In this document: positions 1 to 9,589 of the stretch, piece after piece
How the letters are laid out: every line of letters begins with the position of its first letter
Position numbering within the stretch: position 1 is the first letter of the stretch
Assembly: GCF_000241955.1 (NCBI RefSeq)
Contig: NC_016818.1
Span: 3,906,001 to 3,970,000, forward strand
Reading direction: 5' to 3'
DNA from: Rahnella aquatilis CIP 78.65 = ATCC 33071
GTDB lineage: Bacteria > Pseudomonadota > Gammaproteobacteria > Enterobacterales > Enterobacteriaceae
DNA length: 64,000 nt
Translations under genes and position numbers: made by a program
Notes under the pieces: model-generated
What the model saw: only the letters and a program-made list of their open reading frames with translations
What the model was told of the DNA's origin: nothing
Databases searched by the model: none

Positions 1-1476
1 TTTATTTTTACCTTTAACCTTTTTCCCAGTGTTTATTACTGAGTTTTTCAACAGCCAATCTGAGCTTGGGATACTGGCATAAACGCTGATACCCAGATTT
101 TCAAGCTGTTCAGGGGATTCAATACCTCTATGGAAAAATGCCTTGAACAGGATTACACCAACAGCGATAAAGCCACCCAAAATAAAACTTATTGCGACAA
201 TTAATCCTTTTTTAGGCTTAACTGGGATTGGATCTGTAACGGCGTGGTCAATAATCCTTACATTACCTATTGCACTCGATTTTGCTATTTCCAGCTCTTG
301 CTGGCGATTTAATAATTGCATATAAACAGCTCTGCCAGAATCAACATCCCTGCTCAACCGCACGACTTCCTGCTGGGTAGACGGCATAGCTGAAACTTGC
401 TGATTCAGACTCAAACGGTTTTTCTCGAGAACTTTTCTCTTTTCCAACAATGCCTTGTATTTAGGGTTGTCTTTCGTATAGAGCTGTGATATTTCAGCTT
501 CACTGAATGTTAGTTGGTTGAGTTGGTTATCAACATTCACAATCTGATCTAATACAGATTTTGCTTCTAAAGAGAGATCTATTGAATCTTGTTTCCTGCG
601 ATATGCATTGAGTTTATCTTCAGCAACGTCAAGGTCTGAACGCACCTGGGGCAATTGTGATTGCAAAAATTCCAGACTTTTAGCATCTTGCGCTGCTTGT
701 CTGGCGATATTTTGTGCCAGATAGTTTTGAGTAATACGATTGAGAATCGCTGATATTTGTGCACGATCTTCACCCGTCAGAGTCAGTGTTAACATACCTG
801 AATCTTTACCCTGGTCCACGACCAGAAGATTTTTTTGCAATTTCTCAATCGCGCTCAATTTACTCTGATAATTAATGGTAAAAGAAGTACCTGGTTCCGC
901 AACTATCTCATCGACGAGTATCGTTACCTCAGGTTTTTCTAATACCTTCCCTGTTTGTCCGGAAAATGAGAAAGATTTTCCTTCGACTTTGAAATTATTT
1001 TTATCGATAACCGTTAAGGTCACTTCTTGCTTGTCATTCCCAATTTGGGGAATATACAGTTTTGTGACTTTAAGAGTTCCCGTTTTTGCACCTGTCAGAC
1101 GGGCCCATCCTTGTCCGAAAACAGGAAAGTAGTTTTGTTGGATCTGAGCCTGTAAATTGAGATCATCAACGGTTTTCCCCAGGATCATACGCGATTGTAT
1201 TAGCGCTATCTCCGGTTCTGATTGCGGTTGAGCTTCAGGAAGAACCTGACTCAGGTTTTCCAGCAATACATTCCCTTGCTTTTGCTCGACTTGTACTAAA
1301 GCATCCGCCTGAAAAACAGGGGTTGAAAAGAGAACATATAAAATAGCAATAATCGTGAATATCCCGGTGATGCTAATAATCAATTTTTTATGATCTAAAA
1401 GCTCACCAATAATCAGGCTCAGTTCAATTTCATCTGAGTCAGGAACAGTAGGTTTTTTTGTGAATGCCGATGTCAT
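1..1476 (-). CDS. wzc: Tyrosine autokinase / polysaccharide co-polymerase Wzc (partial, C-terminal part outside window)
   Basis: Inner-membrane polysaccharide co-polymerase and bacterial tyrosine kinase that controls chain length and works with the Wza channel and the phosphatase Wzb. The frame is open from the ATG at 1476 to base 1 without a stop, giving 492 residues. Visible are an N-terminal Wzz-type cytoplasmic start, a first membrane segment at about residues 33-52 (IISITGIFTIIAILYVLF), a long periplasmic region with coiled-coil character, and a second membrane segment at about residues 428-447 (KKGLIVAISFILGGFIAVG) followed by the ESPEQLE motif typical of Wzc. The Walker motifs and tyrosine-rich tail would lie beyond the edge. 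It starts 18 bp after wzb ends, last in the visible operon. Truncated only by the window boundary. Confidence 0.93.
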   Translation of the reverse strand, partial: MTSAFTKKPTVPDSDEIELSLIIGELLDHKKLIISITGIFTIIAILYVLFSTPVFQADALVQVEQKQGNVLLENLSQVLPEAQPQSEPEIALIQSRMILGKTVDDLNLQAQIQQNYFPVFGQGWARLTGAKTGTLKVTKLYIPQIGNDKQEVTLTVIDKNNFKVEGKSFSFSGQTGKVLEKPEVTILVDEIVAEPGTSFTINYQSKLSAIEKLQKNLLVVDQGKDSGMLTLTLTGEDRAQISAILNRITQNYLAQNIARQAAQDAKSLEFLQSQLPQVRSDLDVAEDKLNAYRRKQDSIDLSLEAKSVLDQIVNVDNQLNQLTFSEAEISQLYTKDNPKYKALLEKRKVLEKNRLSLNQQVSAMPSTQQEVVRLSRDVDSGRAVYMQLLNRQQELEIAKSSAIGNVRIIDHAVTDPIPVKPKKGLIVAISFILGGFIAVGVILFKAFFHRGIESPEQLENLGISVYASIPSSDWLLKNSVINTGKKVKGKNK

Positions 1477-1494
1477 GCAATAATTTCCTGAAGG

Positions 1495-1929
1495 TTATCC
1501 ATTTAGTTTTTCAACCCAGCGAAGGCAGGCTTGCTCAATAAGTTGATACACATATTCGAATGCCTCATGGCTCTTACGGTAAGGGTCCGGAATTTCTTTC
1601 TGTTCTAACCAATATCCCAAAAGAAAAACCTTACCTCTTGCTTCTGGTGATACGCCGCTAATAAATTCGATATGAGACTTTTCCATTACCAGAATCAGGT
1701 CATATTTCCGACCAAGTGATGACTTGAATTGAGTTCCTTTATGCCCGTCAAGAGATACTCCATGTTCCTGCGCTACAGCGATAGCCGATGCATCTGCTTC
1801 ATGGTCCACTAAAGCGGCAATACCTGCCGAGTCTATTTTCTTCTCTGGAATTAATTTCCGTAACAATCGTTCAGCAAGAGGGGAACGGCATATATTGCCG
1901 GTACATACAACCAGGACGGAGTCAAACAT
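1495..1929 (-). CDS. wzb: Low-molecular-weight protein-tyrosine phosphatase Wzb
   Basis: Cytoplasmic phosphatase that dephosphorylates the Wzc kinase, allowing cycles of capsule polymerisation and export. The 144-residue length is normal for the family. The catalytic P-loop C-T-G-N-I-C-R-S lies at residues 9-16, with nucleophile Cys9 and Arg15, and the general-acid loop D-P-Y-R is at residues 115-118. The gene lies 2 bp downstream of wza and 18 bp upstream of wzc, so it is clearly co-transcribed. It could be named amsI or etp by comparison with the Erwinia or E. coli group 4 systems; function is the same. Confidence 0.95.
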   Translation of the reverse strand: MFDSVLVVCTGNICRSPLAERLLRKLIPEKKIDSAGIAALVDHEADASAIAVAQEHGVSLDGHKGTQFKSSLGRKYDLILVMEKSHIEFISGVSPEARGKVFLLGYWLEQKEIPDPYRKSHEAFEYVYQLIEQACLRWVEKLNG

Positions 1930-1931
1930 AG

Positions 1932-3074
1932 TTAGTTCCAGTTATGGATATAACGAACCGCTTCGATCGTATTATGTACACCGGAGATGGTCGGGACGAT
2001 TTGAGATATCACACGATTCCAGCGAACAACCGGCGCGGCTGTGACATAAACGATATCGTAGGGTTGCAATTGGAATTCGGTACTCATTACCATTGCGGAA
2101 GCATCTTTAGCATTCAGCTGATAGATATTGGCAATTTTTCCTTGTTTATTCCCCTTAATCTGGCGGATAACAAATATCCCGGACGCATCGGACATCACCT
2201 GCGAAACCCCGTCAGCATTCCCTAAGGCTTCTGCCAGCGTCATGCCACTGCGATCCATTTTGAGCGTGCTCTGTTTCCCGACTTCCCCCATGACGAATAC
2301 TTTCAGATCATCATTCCGCGGTACGTAGAGAATATCACCCGGATAGAGCAACTGGTTTTGGGTTAAATCCCCTTTCTGCATCAGCGCTTCCAGGGAGATG
2401 CGGCGATCCTGCCCGTTATGGGTTAATACGACATTGCGCCAGTCTGCGTCCGGTGCAAGTCCGCCCGCGGCATTGATGGCATCAATGACAGTAAGAGGGA
2501 TATTGGTAATCGGCTGCTGGCTCGATTTCACGACCTCGCCACTGACATACACTTTTTGCGAGCGGAATGACGCGACGCTGACATCTACCTGCGGGCTTTC
2601 TATATATTTTGCCAGGCGATTACTGATCTCCTCCCGAACCTGAGAGACCGTTTTCCCGGCCACGGCGACTTTACCGATGTAGGGGTAAAATATCGTGCCG
2701 TCGGTGTTTACCCAGTTACCCGTATCGCTGGCGCTGCGGTACTGGCCTGCCGGCGTCGTCAGTTCAGGATGGTCCCACACAGTAACCATCAGCACATCAC
2801 CGGAACCGATACGGTATTGGTAGTTTTGCAGTTGCATATCCAGCTCAGGGTTTGGCCGTGCCTGAACAGTGTCAGGGCGCAGTTGATCCACCAGACCTGG
2901 CGTCATCGGGTAAACGTTCACTAATTTATCAATGTCATAATTGCTATCAGTAGGTTGAACAACGTCTTTGTCCATTGTACTTAACGACTGCCCTGGAATA
3001 ACCGTACATCCGCTCAGTAACAAAGCCCCGAATAATGCAGAAATCTTAAACGTTTTATTTTTCATAAAATCCAT
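1932..3074 (-). CDS. wza: Outer-membrane polysaccharide export lipoprotein Wza
   Basis: Outer-membrane octameric channel through which the polysaccharide leaves the cell, working with Wzc. The lipobox L-L-S-G-C gives an acylated cysteine near residue 23, after a short signal peptide. The conserved N-terminal region with [14 protein letters not shown], the Poly_export region ([19 protein letters not shown]), two SLBB-type beta-grasp regions (one near [17 protein letters not shown]) and the C-terminal amphipathic helix ([12 protein letters not shown]...) are all recognisable. At 380 residues it matches E. coli Wza. A second in-frame ATG three codons in (3065) has a GGA at a better distance and may be the real start. 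It follows wbaP after 88 bp. Confidence 0.96.
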   Translation of the reverse strand: MDFMKNKTFKISALFGALLLSGCTVIPGQSLSTMDKDVVQPTDSNYDIDKLVNVYPMTPGLVDQLRPDTVQARPNPELDMQLQNYQYRIGSGDVLMVTVWDHPELTTPAGQYRSASDTGNWVNTDGTIFYPYIGKVAVAGKTVSQVREEISNRLAKYIESPQVDVSVASFRSQKVYVSGEVVKSSQQPITNIPLTVIDAINAAGGLAPDADWRNVVLTHNGQDRRISLEALMQKGDLTQNQLLYPGDILYVPRNDDLKVFVMGEVGKQSTLKMDRSGMTLAEALGNADGVSQVMSDASGIFVIRQIKGNKQGKIANIYQLNAKDASAMVMSTEFQLQPYDIVYVTAAPVVRWNRVISQIVPTISGVHNTIEAVRYIHNWN

Positions 3075-3162
3075 ATCATGTGGTTCAACAGAAATTGATG
3101 TTGGCCATGACGCTAATGACTAGCAGCCAATACATGAGGGTGATGCATTATTTAAATGACTG

Positions 3163-4593
3163 TTAATAAGCACCGTCTTTTCTAAGCACAACACTTACCG
3201 TTTTAAATAAGATGGCAATGTCATTCCACATCGACCAGTTTTTTACATACCAGGCGTCAAGATAGACGCGGGTCTCGTAATCCACATCACTGCGACCACT
3301 TACCTGCCATAATCCGGTCATTCCCGGTTTGCTCAGCAAGTAATAATCCACCTCATCACTGTAACGCTCCAGTTCAGCGTTAATAATAGGCCTCGGACCA
3401 ACAAGGCTCATCTCTCCTTTTAATACATTAAATAACTGCGGCAATTCATCCATGCTGGTTTTACGTAATAAATGTCCGATGCGCGTAATACGTGGATCGT
3501 TTTTCAGCTTAAATGTCTCATCCCACTCGGCACGCGCTTCAGGGTTATTTGCCAGCAATTCTTCAAGCACTTCTTTGGAATTAATGACCATTGAGCGGAA
3601 TTTCAGGCATTTGAAAGGACGACCGCCTTTACCAATACGCTCGTGGCCATAAATCGCCGGGCCGCCATCTTTCCTCACTTTGTAGCTGATATACAGCAAC
3701 AGCGGAGAGAGTATGGCAATAATACCCAGTGAAGCCGCAATATCGAAAGCACGTTTCAGGAAGCGTGATGACCATTTGGCCAGGTTCTGATGAACACGTA
3801 AGATCATCACTTCATGGCTGAAAATAAACGACATATCCGTGCTGTCGAGCGGCATACCGCGCAGGGTCGGGATCACAGAGACATACCGGTAGCCGTGGAT
3901 CATAAACATCCGTAGCCAGTAATTGCGGATATCACCCTGGTGTGATTCCACGGCAACAATAAACTGCGTTTTTTTGTCGCACGGGGTTAATAACCACAGG
4001 TCATCGCAGAATATGATCGGGATGCCATTAATACTGTCGCCCGGTTTATCCGTCGGTTCACTGGATATAAATCCGGTGACATTTAGCCCGAGATTCTTCT
4101 CGCTTTGAATCGCTTTGAAGGCCTCATGGGCATTTTTACCGGTGCCGATAATAATCGCATCACGTCGCCAGATCCCCAGAACCGTTAATATGTGTTTAGT
4201 CATCATGCGGGCACAAGGGACAAGTATCAGCACCAGCAACCAGGTGAGGATCCACATATAGCGTGAGAAATTCCACTCGGCGAAAGCCATTACGGCAATC
4301 TCAATGACGGCAAAAATGACCAGCGTACGCAGGATTTCTTTCAGTTCAAACCAGAAGGTCTTACGGTAATAATAATGCCGTAAACGTATTGAGAACCAGC
4401 CAACACAGCAAAATGCCAGCGTCCAGTGTAATAAAATAAGGGCAGTAACATGTTCAGCGGGAATATAGTCATCAAACTCGCTGAGCATGAATCTTAATAA
4501 TATTTTAGCGACATAAATCGACAGCACAAAACTGAAAAAATCCGAAAGAGCAAGGAACAGGCTTGAGTAAAAATTTCTGGTGAGAAATGTCAT
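3163..4593 (-). CDS. wbaP: Undecaprenyl-phosphate galactose phosphotransferase (WbaP/AmsG type)
   Basis: Initiating glycosyltransferase of the repeat unit: it transfers a hexose-1-phosphate from a UDP-sugar to undecaprenyl phosphate at the inner membrane. The 476 residues contain four to five N-terminal membrane segments, a central nucleotide-binding-like region (AIIIGTGKNAHEAFKAI), a re-entrant helix near residues 282-305, and the catalytic bacterial sugar transferase domain with KFRSM, RKTSMDELPQLFNVL, and SLVGPRP. It ends in LRKDGAY, as WbaP does. The gene order wbaP-wza-wzb-wzc equals amsG-H-I-A of Erwinia. Galactose rather than glucose specificity is inferred from resemblance to WbaP; WcaJ-type glucose specificity is the alternative. 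Confidence 0.9.
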   Translation of the reverse strand: MTFLTRNFYSSLFLALSDFFSFVLSIYVAKILLRFMLSEFDDYIPAEHVTALILLHWTLAFCCVGWFSIRLRHYYYRKTFWFELKEILRTLVIFAVIEIAVMAFAEWNFSRYMWILTWLLVLILVPCARMMTKHILTVLGIWRRDAIIIGTGKNAHEAFKAIQSEKNLGLNVTGFISSEPTDKPGDSINGIPIIFCDDLWLLTPCDKKTQFIVAVESHQGDIRNYWLRMFMIHGYRYVSVIPTLRGMPLDSTDMSFIFSHEVMILRVHQNLAKWSSRFLKRAFDIAASLGIIAILSPLLLYISYKVRKDGGPAIYGHERIGKGGRPFKCLKFRSMVINSKEVLEELLANNPEARAEWDETFKLKNDPRITRIGHLLRKTSMDELPQLFNVLKGEMSLVGPRPIINAELERYSDEVDYYLLSKPGMTGLWQVSGRSDVDYETRVYLDAWYVKNWSMWNDIAILFKTVSVVLRKDGAY

Positions 4594-4728
4594 ATTTCCC
4601 TCACAACAAGTATCGAAAATAATTATTACCTGAGGACATCAGGTTAATAGGCTTATAATAATGGACTTCATTAACTGTCTCCTGACATGCTGAAATATCA
4701 GAAAAAGAATAAATAAGTCATTTTGTAG

Positions 4729-4753
4729 GTGCCTGTCTATTCCAGTCAGGCAC
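4729..4753 (-). promoter_or_regulatory. Intercistronic hairpin between gfcD and wbaP
   Basis: A 7-bp perfect inverted repeat, GTGCCTG / CAGGCAC, with an 11-nt loop lies 10 bp after the gfcD stop and about 135 bp before wbaP. No strong U-tract follows on the minus-strand transcript, so it is not a classic terminator. It may be a processing or RNA-stability element, or a weak attenuator that sets the ratio of the gfc to the wba-wza genes. This role is inferred. Confidence 0.4.
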
Positions 4754-4762
4754 AACCTTTCA

Positions 4763-6856
4763 TTAAGGCAACTGCGGCGTATCTCTGTCTGAAGTAATAC
4801 CGTATAAACCGTACTGTCTGCCCAGCATCTGGCCACCATCACGCGTCAGCGGTGTCCAGCTGACCGTTGGCGTGCTGCGTGTTGGTTTGACCGTCAGCAA
4901 GTCCAGCGGAACAGAGATATAGAAACCTTTAGTAAAGGAACCTTCACCGTATTCCTGTTTCGAGACATTCGTCAGCGTCGCATAGGCTCCCACGGTGACA
5001 CCACTGTCAAAGCGTTTGGAGAGATCCAGCGTGCCGCCCTTGTCTTTAGCCAGATATTGCCCGACGCTCATTTTCACCAGCACATCATCCATAAACGCTG
5101 GCCGCCAGTAGGCTGTCAGGTTGCCGGTGGCAGTTTTGTAATCGGTGAAACGCATCATGTCGTCCCAGTCGCGCTGTTTGACATAGTTGGCATCAATGCC
5201 CAGTGCCCAGTCAGAATCCAGTGGCCGGTAAAGCACTTCGCCCCCGACGCCGCCGTACATCATCTCCAGATAACCGCCATAAACTTGCCCGTAGAAACCG
5301 TTGCCCAAATACCGGAAGTAGTTGGCCTGCAGGTTATTCACATAAGCATCGTTCTGGACGTATTCACGGATATGCGTTCGTACGCGTGGCAGAGAAGAGT
5401 CATTACTGACGCCGTTATAGCGGAACTTATCGTAGTTATTGGCGATGTTGCCAAACACGCCGCCATCGACAAGCAGATGATCTGTCAGCCAGTAGTTGGC
5501 ATCCGCCAGCAAGCCGACCTGATACATGTAAAAGTTTTCAGGGCCGCCGACGGACTGTCTCAATACCGGCGACAGGCTGTAATTAAACCGGTCTTTGCCG
5601 ATAAAGAATCCCTGACCGACGTCCGTGACAGGTTCGATCCGTTGCGGGTTCAGGGATTGTTCCTGGCCCAGCGGATAACCCTGTTGCTGCTGGCGCAGAC
5701 TCGCCACGCGGGTACGGGTGGTGACCATCGGCATGCCAAAGCGGTTTTGGGTAACATCCAGCGTGTCGACATTCTCCGGCAGATTATTCAGCATGATGAG
5801 ATTGGCACGCTCTACGCCTTTGGACGTATTGCGATATTTATCCTGCTGACCCGTGACGTTAAGCGTGTTGTCACGAATGTCGATACGCGGTTCGCTAAAC
5901 CCGGCATTTCCTTTCAGCTGAGCCAGCTGACCGGTCGCGACACTGTAATTAACCATTCCCGCGCTTTGCGGCTGTGGCTGATAGGCAGGAACCGGATCAT
6001 CAATCTGATGAGGTACCCACTCGTTCATGTTACTGCGCAGGGTAAAACCGAACATAAAGGTATTGCCGCGCTCGTAGCTGGCGTTGACATCCATCCAGCT
6101 GGCCAGGCGATAAACAGCACCGAAGTTAAACTTACTGTTCTGTTTTAATGCCCCGGCGAAGTCATCGCGGTAATTATTGCCATCGTATTCCATTTTCAGG
6201 CGTAACGGCTGCCAGGGGGTCTGATACTCCACGCCACCGAATACCCCCGCAGGTCCGCGGAACATATCATTGAGTGAGATATCGCCGGTGGAATGGCTTT
6301 GCGCGCGGGTACAATATTTATCGCTGGCTTTGCAGAAAGGGTTCGTGATGTTGCCGCTGTTGCCGATATAACCCCAGCCGACCCCCAGCGTGAAATCTAA
6401 CGGTCCGGCCGCTTTACTGGCGACCAGATACTCACTGTCGAACAGGCCCGTGCCGCCGATATCACGCTTGCCGAACGAGACCTGCGGCAGATAGTAGCCC
6501 TCTTCCCACAGCCTTAATTTCACATCGAAAGACTTGTCTTTATAGGTCTGGCTGCCGCTGAAGTTCGGATCACTACTGTAAAGCCGGTTACGCACGTCGG
6601 TATAACGCAGCGTGGTCTCCAGCCAGGGAAACAGCGCCATCGAGACCGAGTAAAAACGATAGAGATCGTTATCGCGGTAGTTGGCGCTGAATTCCCCTTC
6701 TTTGGGGACCCGTGCCGTCGGTGTTTGTAAAAGTCCCGCGCCGCCAAAGTCGGACTGCGAAGGGCCAAGAGGTTCATCATACGTTTGCGCCCGGGCAGCA
6801 TTAGCGCAAACCACGGACACAGCAAGCAGGCTGAGAAGATATTTTGGTTTCATCAT
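4763..6856 (-). CDS. gfcD: YjbH/GfcD family outer-membrane protein of capsule secretion
   Basis: Large beta-barrel lipoprotein-like protein of the YjbH/GfcD family, required with GfcB and GfcC for group 4 capsule or Yjb polysaccharide export. The 697 residues match the family (about 698). A signal peptide of about 23 residues ends at NAARA. Then follow the conserved N-terminal [22 protein letters not shown], typical of the family, and repeated aromatic beta-strand segments to the end. It overlaps gfcC by 4 bp (ATGA), so translation is coupled. This protein lacks an obvious lipobox cysteine. The exact mechanism in the family is not established. Confidence 0.88.
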   Translation of the reverse strand: MMKPKYLLSLLAVSVVCANAARAQTYDEPLGPSQSDFGGAGLLQTPTARVPKEGEFSANYRDNDLYRFYSVSMALFPWLETTLRYTDVRNRLYSSDPNFSGSQTYKDKSFDVKLRLWEEGYYLPQVSFGKRDIGGTGLFDSEYLVASKAAGPLDFTLGVGWGYIGNSGNITNPFCKASDKYCTRAQSHSTGDISLNDMFRGPAGVFGGVEYQTPWQPLRLKMEYDGNNYRDDFAGALKQNSKFNFGAVYRLASWMDVNASYERGNTFMFGFTLRSNMNEWVPHQIDDPVPAYQPQPQSAGMVNYSVATGQLAQLKGNAGFSEPRIDIRDNTLNVTGQQDKYRNTSKGVERANLIMLNNLPENVDTLDVTQNRFGMPMVTTRTRVASLRQQQQGYPLGQEQSLNPQRIEPVTDVGQGFFIGKDRFNYSLSPVLRQSVGGPENFYMYQVGLLADANYWLTDHLLVDGGVFGNIANNYDKFRYNGVSNDSSLPRVRTHIREYVQNDAYVNNLQANYFRYLGNGFYGQVYGGYLEMMYGGVGGEVLYRPLDSDWALGIDANYVKQRDWDDMMRFTDYKTATGNLTAYWRPAFMDDVLVKMSVGQYLAKDKGGTLDLSKRFDSGVTVGAYATLTNVSKQEYGEGSFTKGFYISVPLDLLTVKPTRSTPTVSWTPLTRDGGQMLGRQYGLYGITSDRDTPQLP

Positions 6857-7596
6857 TCAGGGATCCGGTGCGTCAAAACAGAGATGATGTTCTGATTAAG
6901 GTTTTTATACTGGCGCGGCAGCGTCCAGTCAGAAAAACCGACCCAAATGATACTGCCCGGCTGGGCTTCAACGTGGCGATAGTTCCAGTACGCGACCGGT
7001 GCAACCCGGACGGCTCCATTGGGATCAATCACCACGGCTTCATTCAGATTGGCACCAGAAAGAAACTGATGATCCGCGAGATATTCACGCACCGTGCGTC
7101 CCGCGACCCACGGCTGCTTTCCCGTACCACTCACCGCCCCCAGCAGCAAGACGCTGCCGGGACGGGTTGCGGTATAGACACGATAATCGCCCTGTAACTG
7201 GCGGTTAGCGGCATTGTTGTTGAGGATCAGATCCGCATCCATCGGGGTAAACTGACGGCCGGTAACCCGCAACCCCTGCAACTGCTGAATAACGCGGTTA
7301 ATGGTCTGCTGCGTATCGCCACTTTCGGTGGCCCCCCAGGCTTTCAGCTGGTTCTGCATGTACAGATACTGTTGCTGCGCCTCAGGCGTTGCGGCAGGCA
7401 CGGCAATGACGGTGCCGGGCGCCCAGGACTGGCGGATCAGGTCAGACTCCGCCATCATCTGACGCATATCTTTAATATGGCTGAGTACCTGCGCAGGCTG
7501 CCCCTGAGAGGCGCTGGTGTATACGGCCACGTTACCTTCGGAAAATGCCATCCCCGGCAAGGCGCTAAACATGAATAAAAGCGTTTTTATTTTCAT
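6853..7596 (-). CDS. gfcC: YjbG/GfcC family periplasmic polysaccharide export protein
   Basis: Periplasmic member of the GfcC/YjbG family (247 residues, usual about 248). A signal peptide of about 19 residues ([19 protein letters not shown]) is visible. GfcC folds as two beta-grasp domains related to the Wza SLBB domains, plus a C-terminal helix; the region [22 protein letters not shown] with the following [14 protein letters not shown] is consistent with this. It overlaps both neighbours by 4 bp (gfcB upstream, gfcD downstream). Likely helps assemble or gate the Wza channel; this is inferred from the family. Confidence 0.87.
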   Translation of the reverse strand: MKIKTLLFMFSALPGMAFSEGNVAVYTSASQGQPAQVLSHIKDMRQMMAESDLIRQSWAPGTVIAVPAATPEAQQQYLYMQNQLKAWGATESGDTQQTINRVIQQLQGLRVTGRQFTPMDADLILNNNAANRQLQGDYRVYTATRPGSVLLLGAVSGTGKQPWVAGRTVREYLADHQFLSGANLNEAVVIDPNGAVRVAPVAYWNYRHVEAQPGSIIWVGFSDWTLPRQYKNLNQNIISVLTHRIPE

Positions 7597-8249
7597 GCTG
7601 GTGGGATCCCCGCGTTGGCAGGTTTGAGCAATGTCATACTCACCGGCATAGCTGCTCCTAACCTCTGATGACTTTTGAGTACTAATCCGCTCTGCGGATC
7701 CACCCAGAACGTGTTTTGCCAGCGGTCACCCGTGGCCTGAAGCGTCACATCCTCGCGCCACACCTGGCAGGCAACGACTTTTCCGGGAAGCGTCAGGGTT
7801 TCGTCGTCCTGACGGCTGAAACGGGATGCCACCACCGATGACAAGGGCTGCCGGTTCTCCGTCCAGCGCATCAGGCGTGTCCAGCCCGCCCCTTCATGCA
7901 AACCGGCGGCATGCAGCAACGGGTCTTGTTGCAGGTTGGTAACTTCCAGCAGATCGCCTTGCGAATAACCGGTTGACCGGACCAGGCGACCATTTTGGGT
8001 GATAAATACCACCTGGTCGCCGGTACTCCATTTTTCGAAGCCATCCTGGAGATAGCCGACCACAAAGATTTGTGCTGACGTAGGCAGTTTTAAATAAATG
8101 CTGCCGTAAGGAATAGCGGCAATTCTTTGGGGTGGCACCACAACATCCTGCGGCCCCTTAACGGCAACCTTGAAAGTATCAACCAGACTGTTTTGCGAAG
8201 GGGTACATGCTTGTAACAAGAGGCAGAGGAACAATAAGGAATAGCGCAC
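7593..8249 (-). CDS. gfcB: YjbF/GfcB family lipoprotein
   Basis: Lipoprotein of the YjbF/GfcB group (218 residues). A lipobox L-L-Q-A-C places the acylated cysteine at residue 15, after a very short signal MRYSLLFLCLLLQA. The family traits QNGRLVRSTGY, WTRLMRWTE and the C-terminal FWVDPQSGLVLKSHQRLG are all present. Members form an outer-membrane-anchored beta-rich domain needed for assembly of group 4 capsule. Second gene of the gfc segment, translationally coupled to gfcC by an ATGA overlap. Confidence 0.88.
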   Translation of the reverse strand: MRYSLLFLCLLLQACTPSQNSLVDTFKVAVKGPQDVVVPPQRIAAIPYGSIYLKLPTSAQIFVVGYLQDGFEKWSTGDQVVFITQNGRLVRSTGYSQGDLLEVTNLQQDPLLHAAGLHEGAGWTRLMRWTENRQPLSSVVASRFSRQDDETLTLPGKVVACQVWREDVTLQATGDRWQNTFWVDPQSGLVLKSHQRLGAAMPVSMTLLKPANAGIPPA

Positions 8250-8324
8250 AAGTGATTCCCTATATCTTTATTATCATGTGGGAAAATAACCACACGGATG
8301 TGTGGTTATAATTAAGTGACTTAA

Positions 8325-8540
8325 TTAGCGTGAGGTTGTGGTGGTAGTTGAGGTATTTGTGTTGCTATTACCATCACTATCATCGTTACCTACAGCAATC
8401 AGACCTGCGGCTAATATTGCGCCACTGGTGCCGACCACGGCCGCTACTGTTTCCCCTGAGCTGAGTTCAGCAGCAGATGTTGTCTGCGAATATAGCGGCA
8501 GCAACATCAGGGTAATAACAGAAAATATGAATTTTCTCAT
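8325..8540 (-). CDS. gfcA: YjbE/GfcA-like small threonine-rich exported protein
   Basis: Small exported protein (71 residues): signal peptide of about 23 residues ending in TSAA, a Gly/Ala-rich middle (VAAVVGTSGAILAAGLIAVG) that could be a membrane segment, and an Asp/Asn/Thr-rich tail ending in a run of threonines. This is the layout of YjbE and GfcA, always first in these operons. The ATG is preceded by GAGGAGT at a normal spacing. It is the first gene after the JUMPstart leader. Function of the family is unknown. Confidence 0.8.
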   Translation of the reverse strand: MRKFIFSVITLMLLPLYSQTTSAAELSSGETVAAVVGTSGAILAAGLIAVGNDDSDGNSNTNTSTTTTTSR

Positions 8541-8650
8541 AATGACTCCTCTTCAATTGACAGACGAATTGTTCACCCAATAACCAATGGGCTCTTTGAG
8601 TATATCAACAGAAAATAATTATTCTACCCTTTAAGACCGCGCCATATTTT

Positions 8651-8689
8651 AGCTATGCTACCGCCCCTGGTTTACGGCTACCAATTTGC
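8651..8689 (-). promoter_or_regulatory. JUMPstart sequence with ops element (RfaH recruitment site)
   Basis: Read on the minus strand, this segment contains TTGGTAGCCGTAAACCAG, directly followed by GGGCGGTAGCAT. That matches the enterobacterial JUMPstart consensus along most of its length; the 11-nt ops core (8655-8665) is GGCGGTAGCAT, one base from the usual GGCGGTAGCGT. It lies about 110 bp upstream of gfcA. RfaH (an NusG paralogue) loads at ops and suppresses Rho termination in long polysaccharide operons, so the whole gfc-wba-wza operon should be RfaH dependent. The flanking 8541-8827 holds no gene. Confidence 0.88.
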
Positions 8690-8827
8690 CAAACTATAAT
8701 CCCGGTAATAATTCGCACAGGTTACCCTCGCCAAAATATTTCAGGCGATAGGTCCCGCACGTTTAAAACAACCGCAATAATTAGCTATTCGTGCTTATTA
8801 TGGGGTTATTATAAACACTTGATCTTT

Positions 8828-9514
8828 TCAAAAAAATGACTGTACTAATTCATCCTGACTATAAGGTAACCATAATGTACCTTGCATAGCCCGAATATCA
8901 CTGCCGCTTAAGTACTCAATATGCTGCGAATTCTCGACACCGTTGATAATAACGCCACTGCAATAAGGCCGGAGATGGGTGATCATTTTTCTTAGAGATT
9001 GAGTTCCCTGATGTTGCCAAAAAAAGACCTTACTGATTTTTATATATTCAAACTTTTCGCCCATCACAAGCGTAAGACTGGTGTTACCTGCGCCAAAGTT
9101 ATCCAGCCATAAAGGACAACATGCAGCTAAAGACCGAAGCACAGGGCGTTCCTGCCCGGTATTGAATTCCTGAAAATCCTCACTCACTTCAAGTCTTATA
9201 TAGTTGTGCTGCTGTAAAACCTTTTGTATAGCCTGATTGCTGGCAATGTGCACCGCAATCTCATAGTCAATATTGATCGACAATAAAAAGCCGTTGGTGA
9301 TAAAGATGCTTTCATTCACACAGGCTGTCGTGACCTGCTCGAAGAAGTTCTTCACCTTCTCTTCAGCAGAGAGAGGCAAAGCGTAATCCTCTGAATTGCC
9401 GTTGCTTTCCCGTATGTTCCTTTTCTTAACCAGCTCAAAACCAAGCATCACTCCCGAGACGGACACGATGGGTTCATACATGAAGCCGGGATGACTTCTT
9501 TTGAGTGATCGCAT
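8828..9514 (-). CDS. Degenerate EAL-domain protein (probably catalytically inactive)
   Basis: A stand-alone EAL-like domain of 228 residues without other domains. The start at 9514 has GGGGTAAGAA upstream. The signature positions are altered: EAL is replaced by E-L-V (GFELV), the DDFGTG motif reads D-N-F-G-A-G-N, the LKID motif reads IKIS, and the glutamate of AEGVE is N (INGVEN). Loss of several metal ligands argues against cyclic-di-GMP hydrolysis. Comparable inactive EAL proteins (YdiV, STM1697) act by binding protein partners such as FlhDC. Its position between a LuxR regulator and the EPS operon suggests a role in the choice between matrix production and motility; this is inferred. Confidence 0.8.
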   Translation of the reverse strand: MRSLKRSHPGFMYEPIVSVSGVMLGFELVKKRNIRESNGNSEDYALPLSAEEKVKNFFEQVTTACVNESIFITNGFLLSINIDYEIAVHIASNQAIQKVLQQHNYIRLEVSEDFQEFNTGQERPVLRSLAACCPLWLDNFGAGNTSLTLVMGEKFEYIKISKVFFWQHQGTQSLRKMITHLRPYCSGVIINGVENSQHIEYLSGSDIRAMQGTLWLPYSQDELVQSFF

Positions 9515-9589
9515 TTCTTACCCCTGAAAAATAGCAACGCCTGGTGCACTGACCTGCACTGTGCAGGGTCGGCTTAAAAAGTTTTCTTT

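Noticed and set aside
5057..6148. 363-codon plus-strand frame opposite gfcD
   Set aside because: Shadow frame antisense to a clear YjbH/GfcD gene; the sequence is not protein-like.
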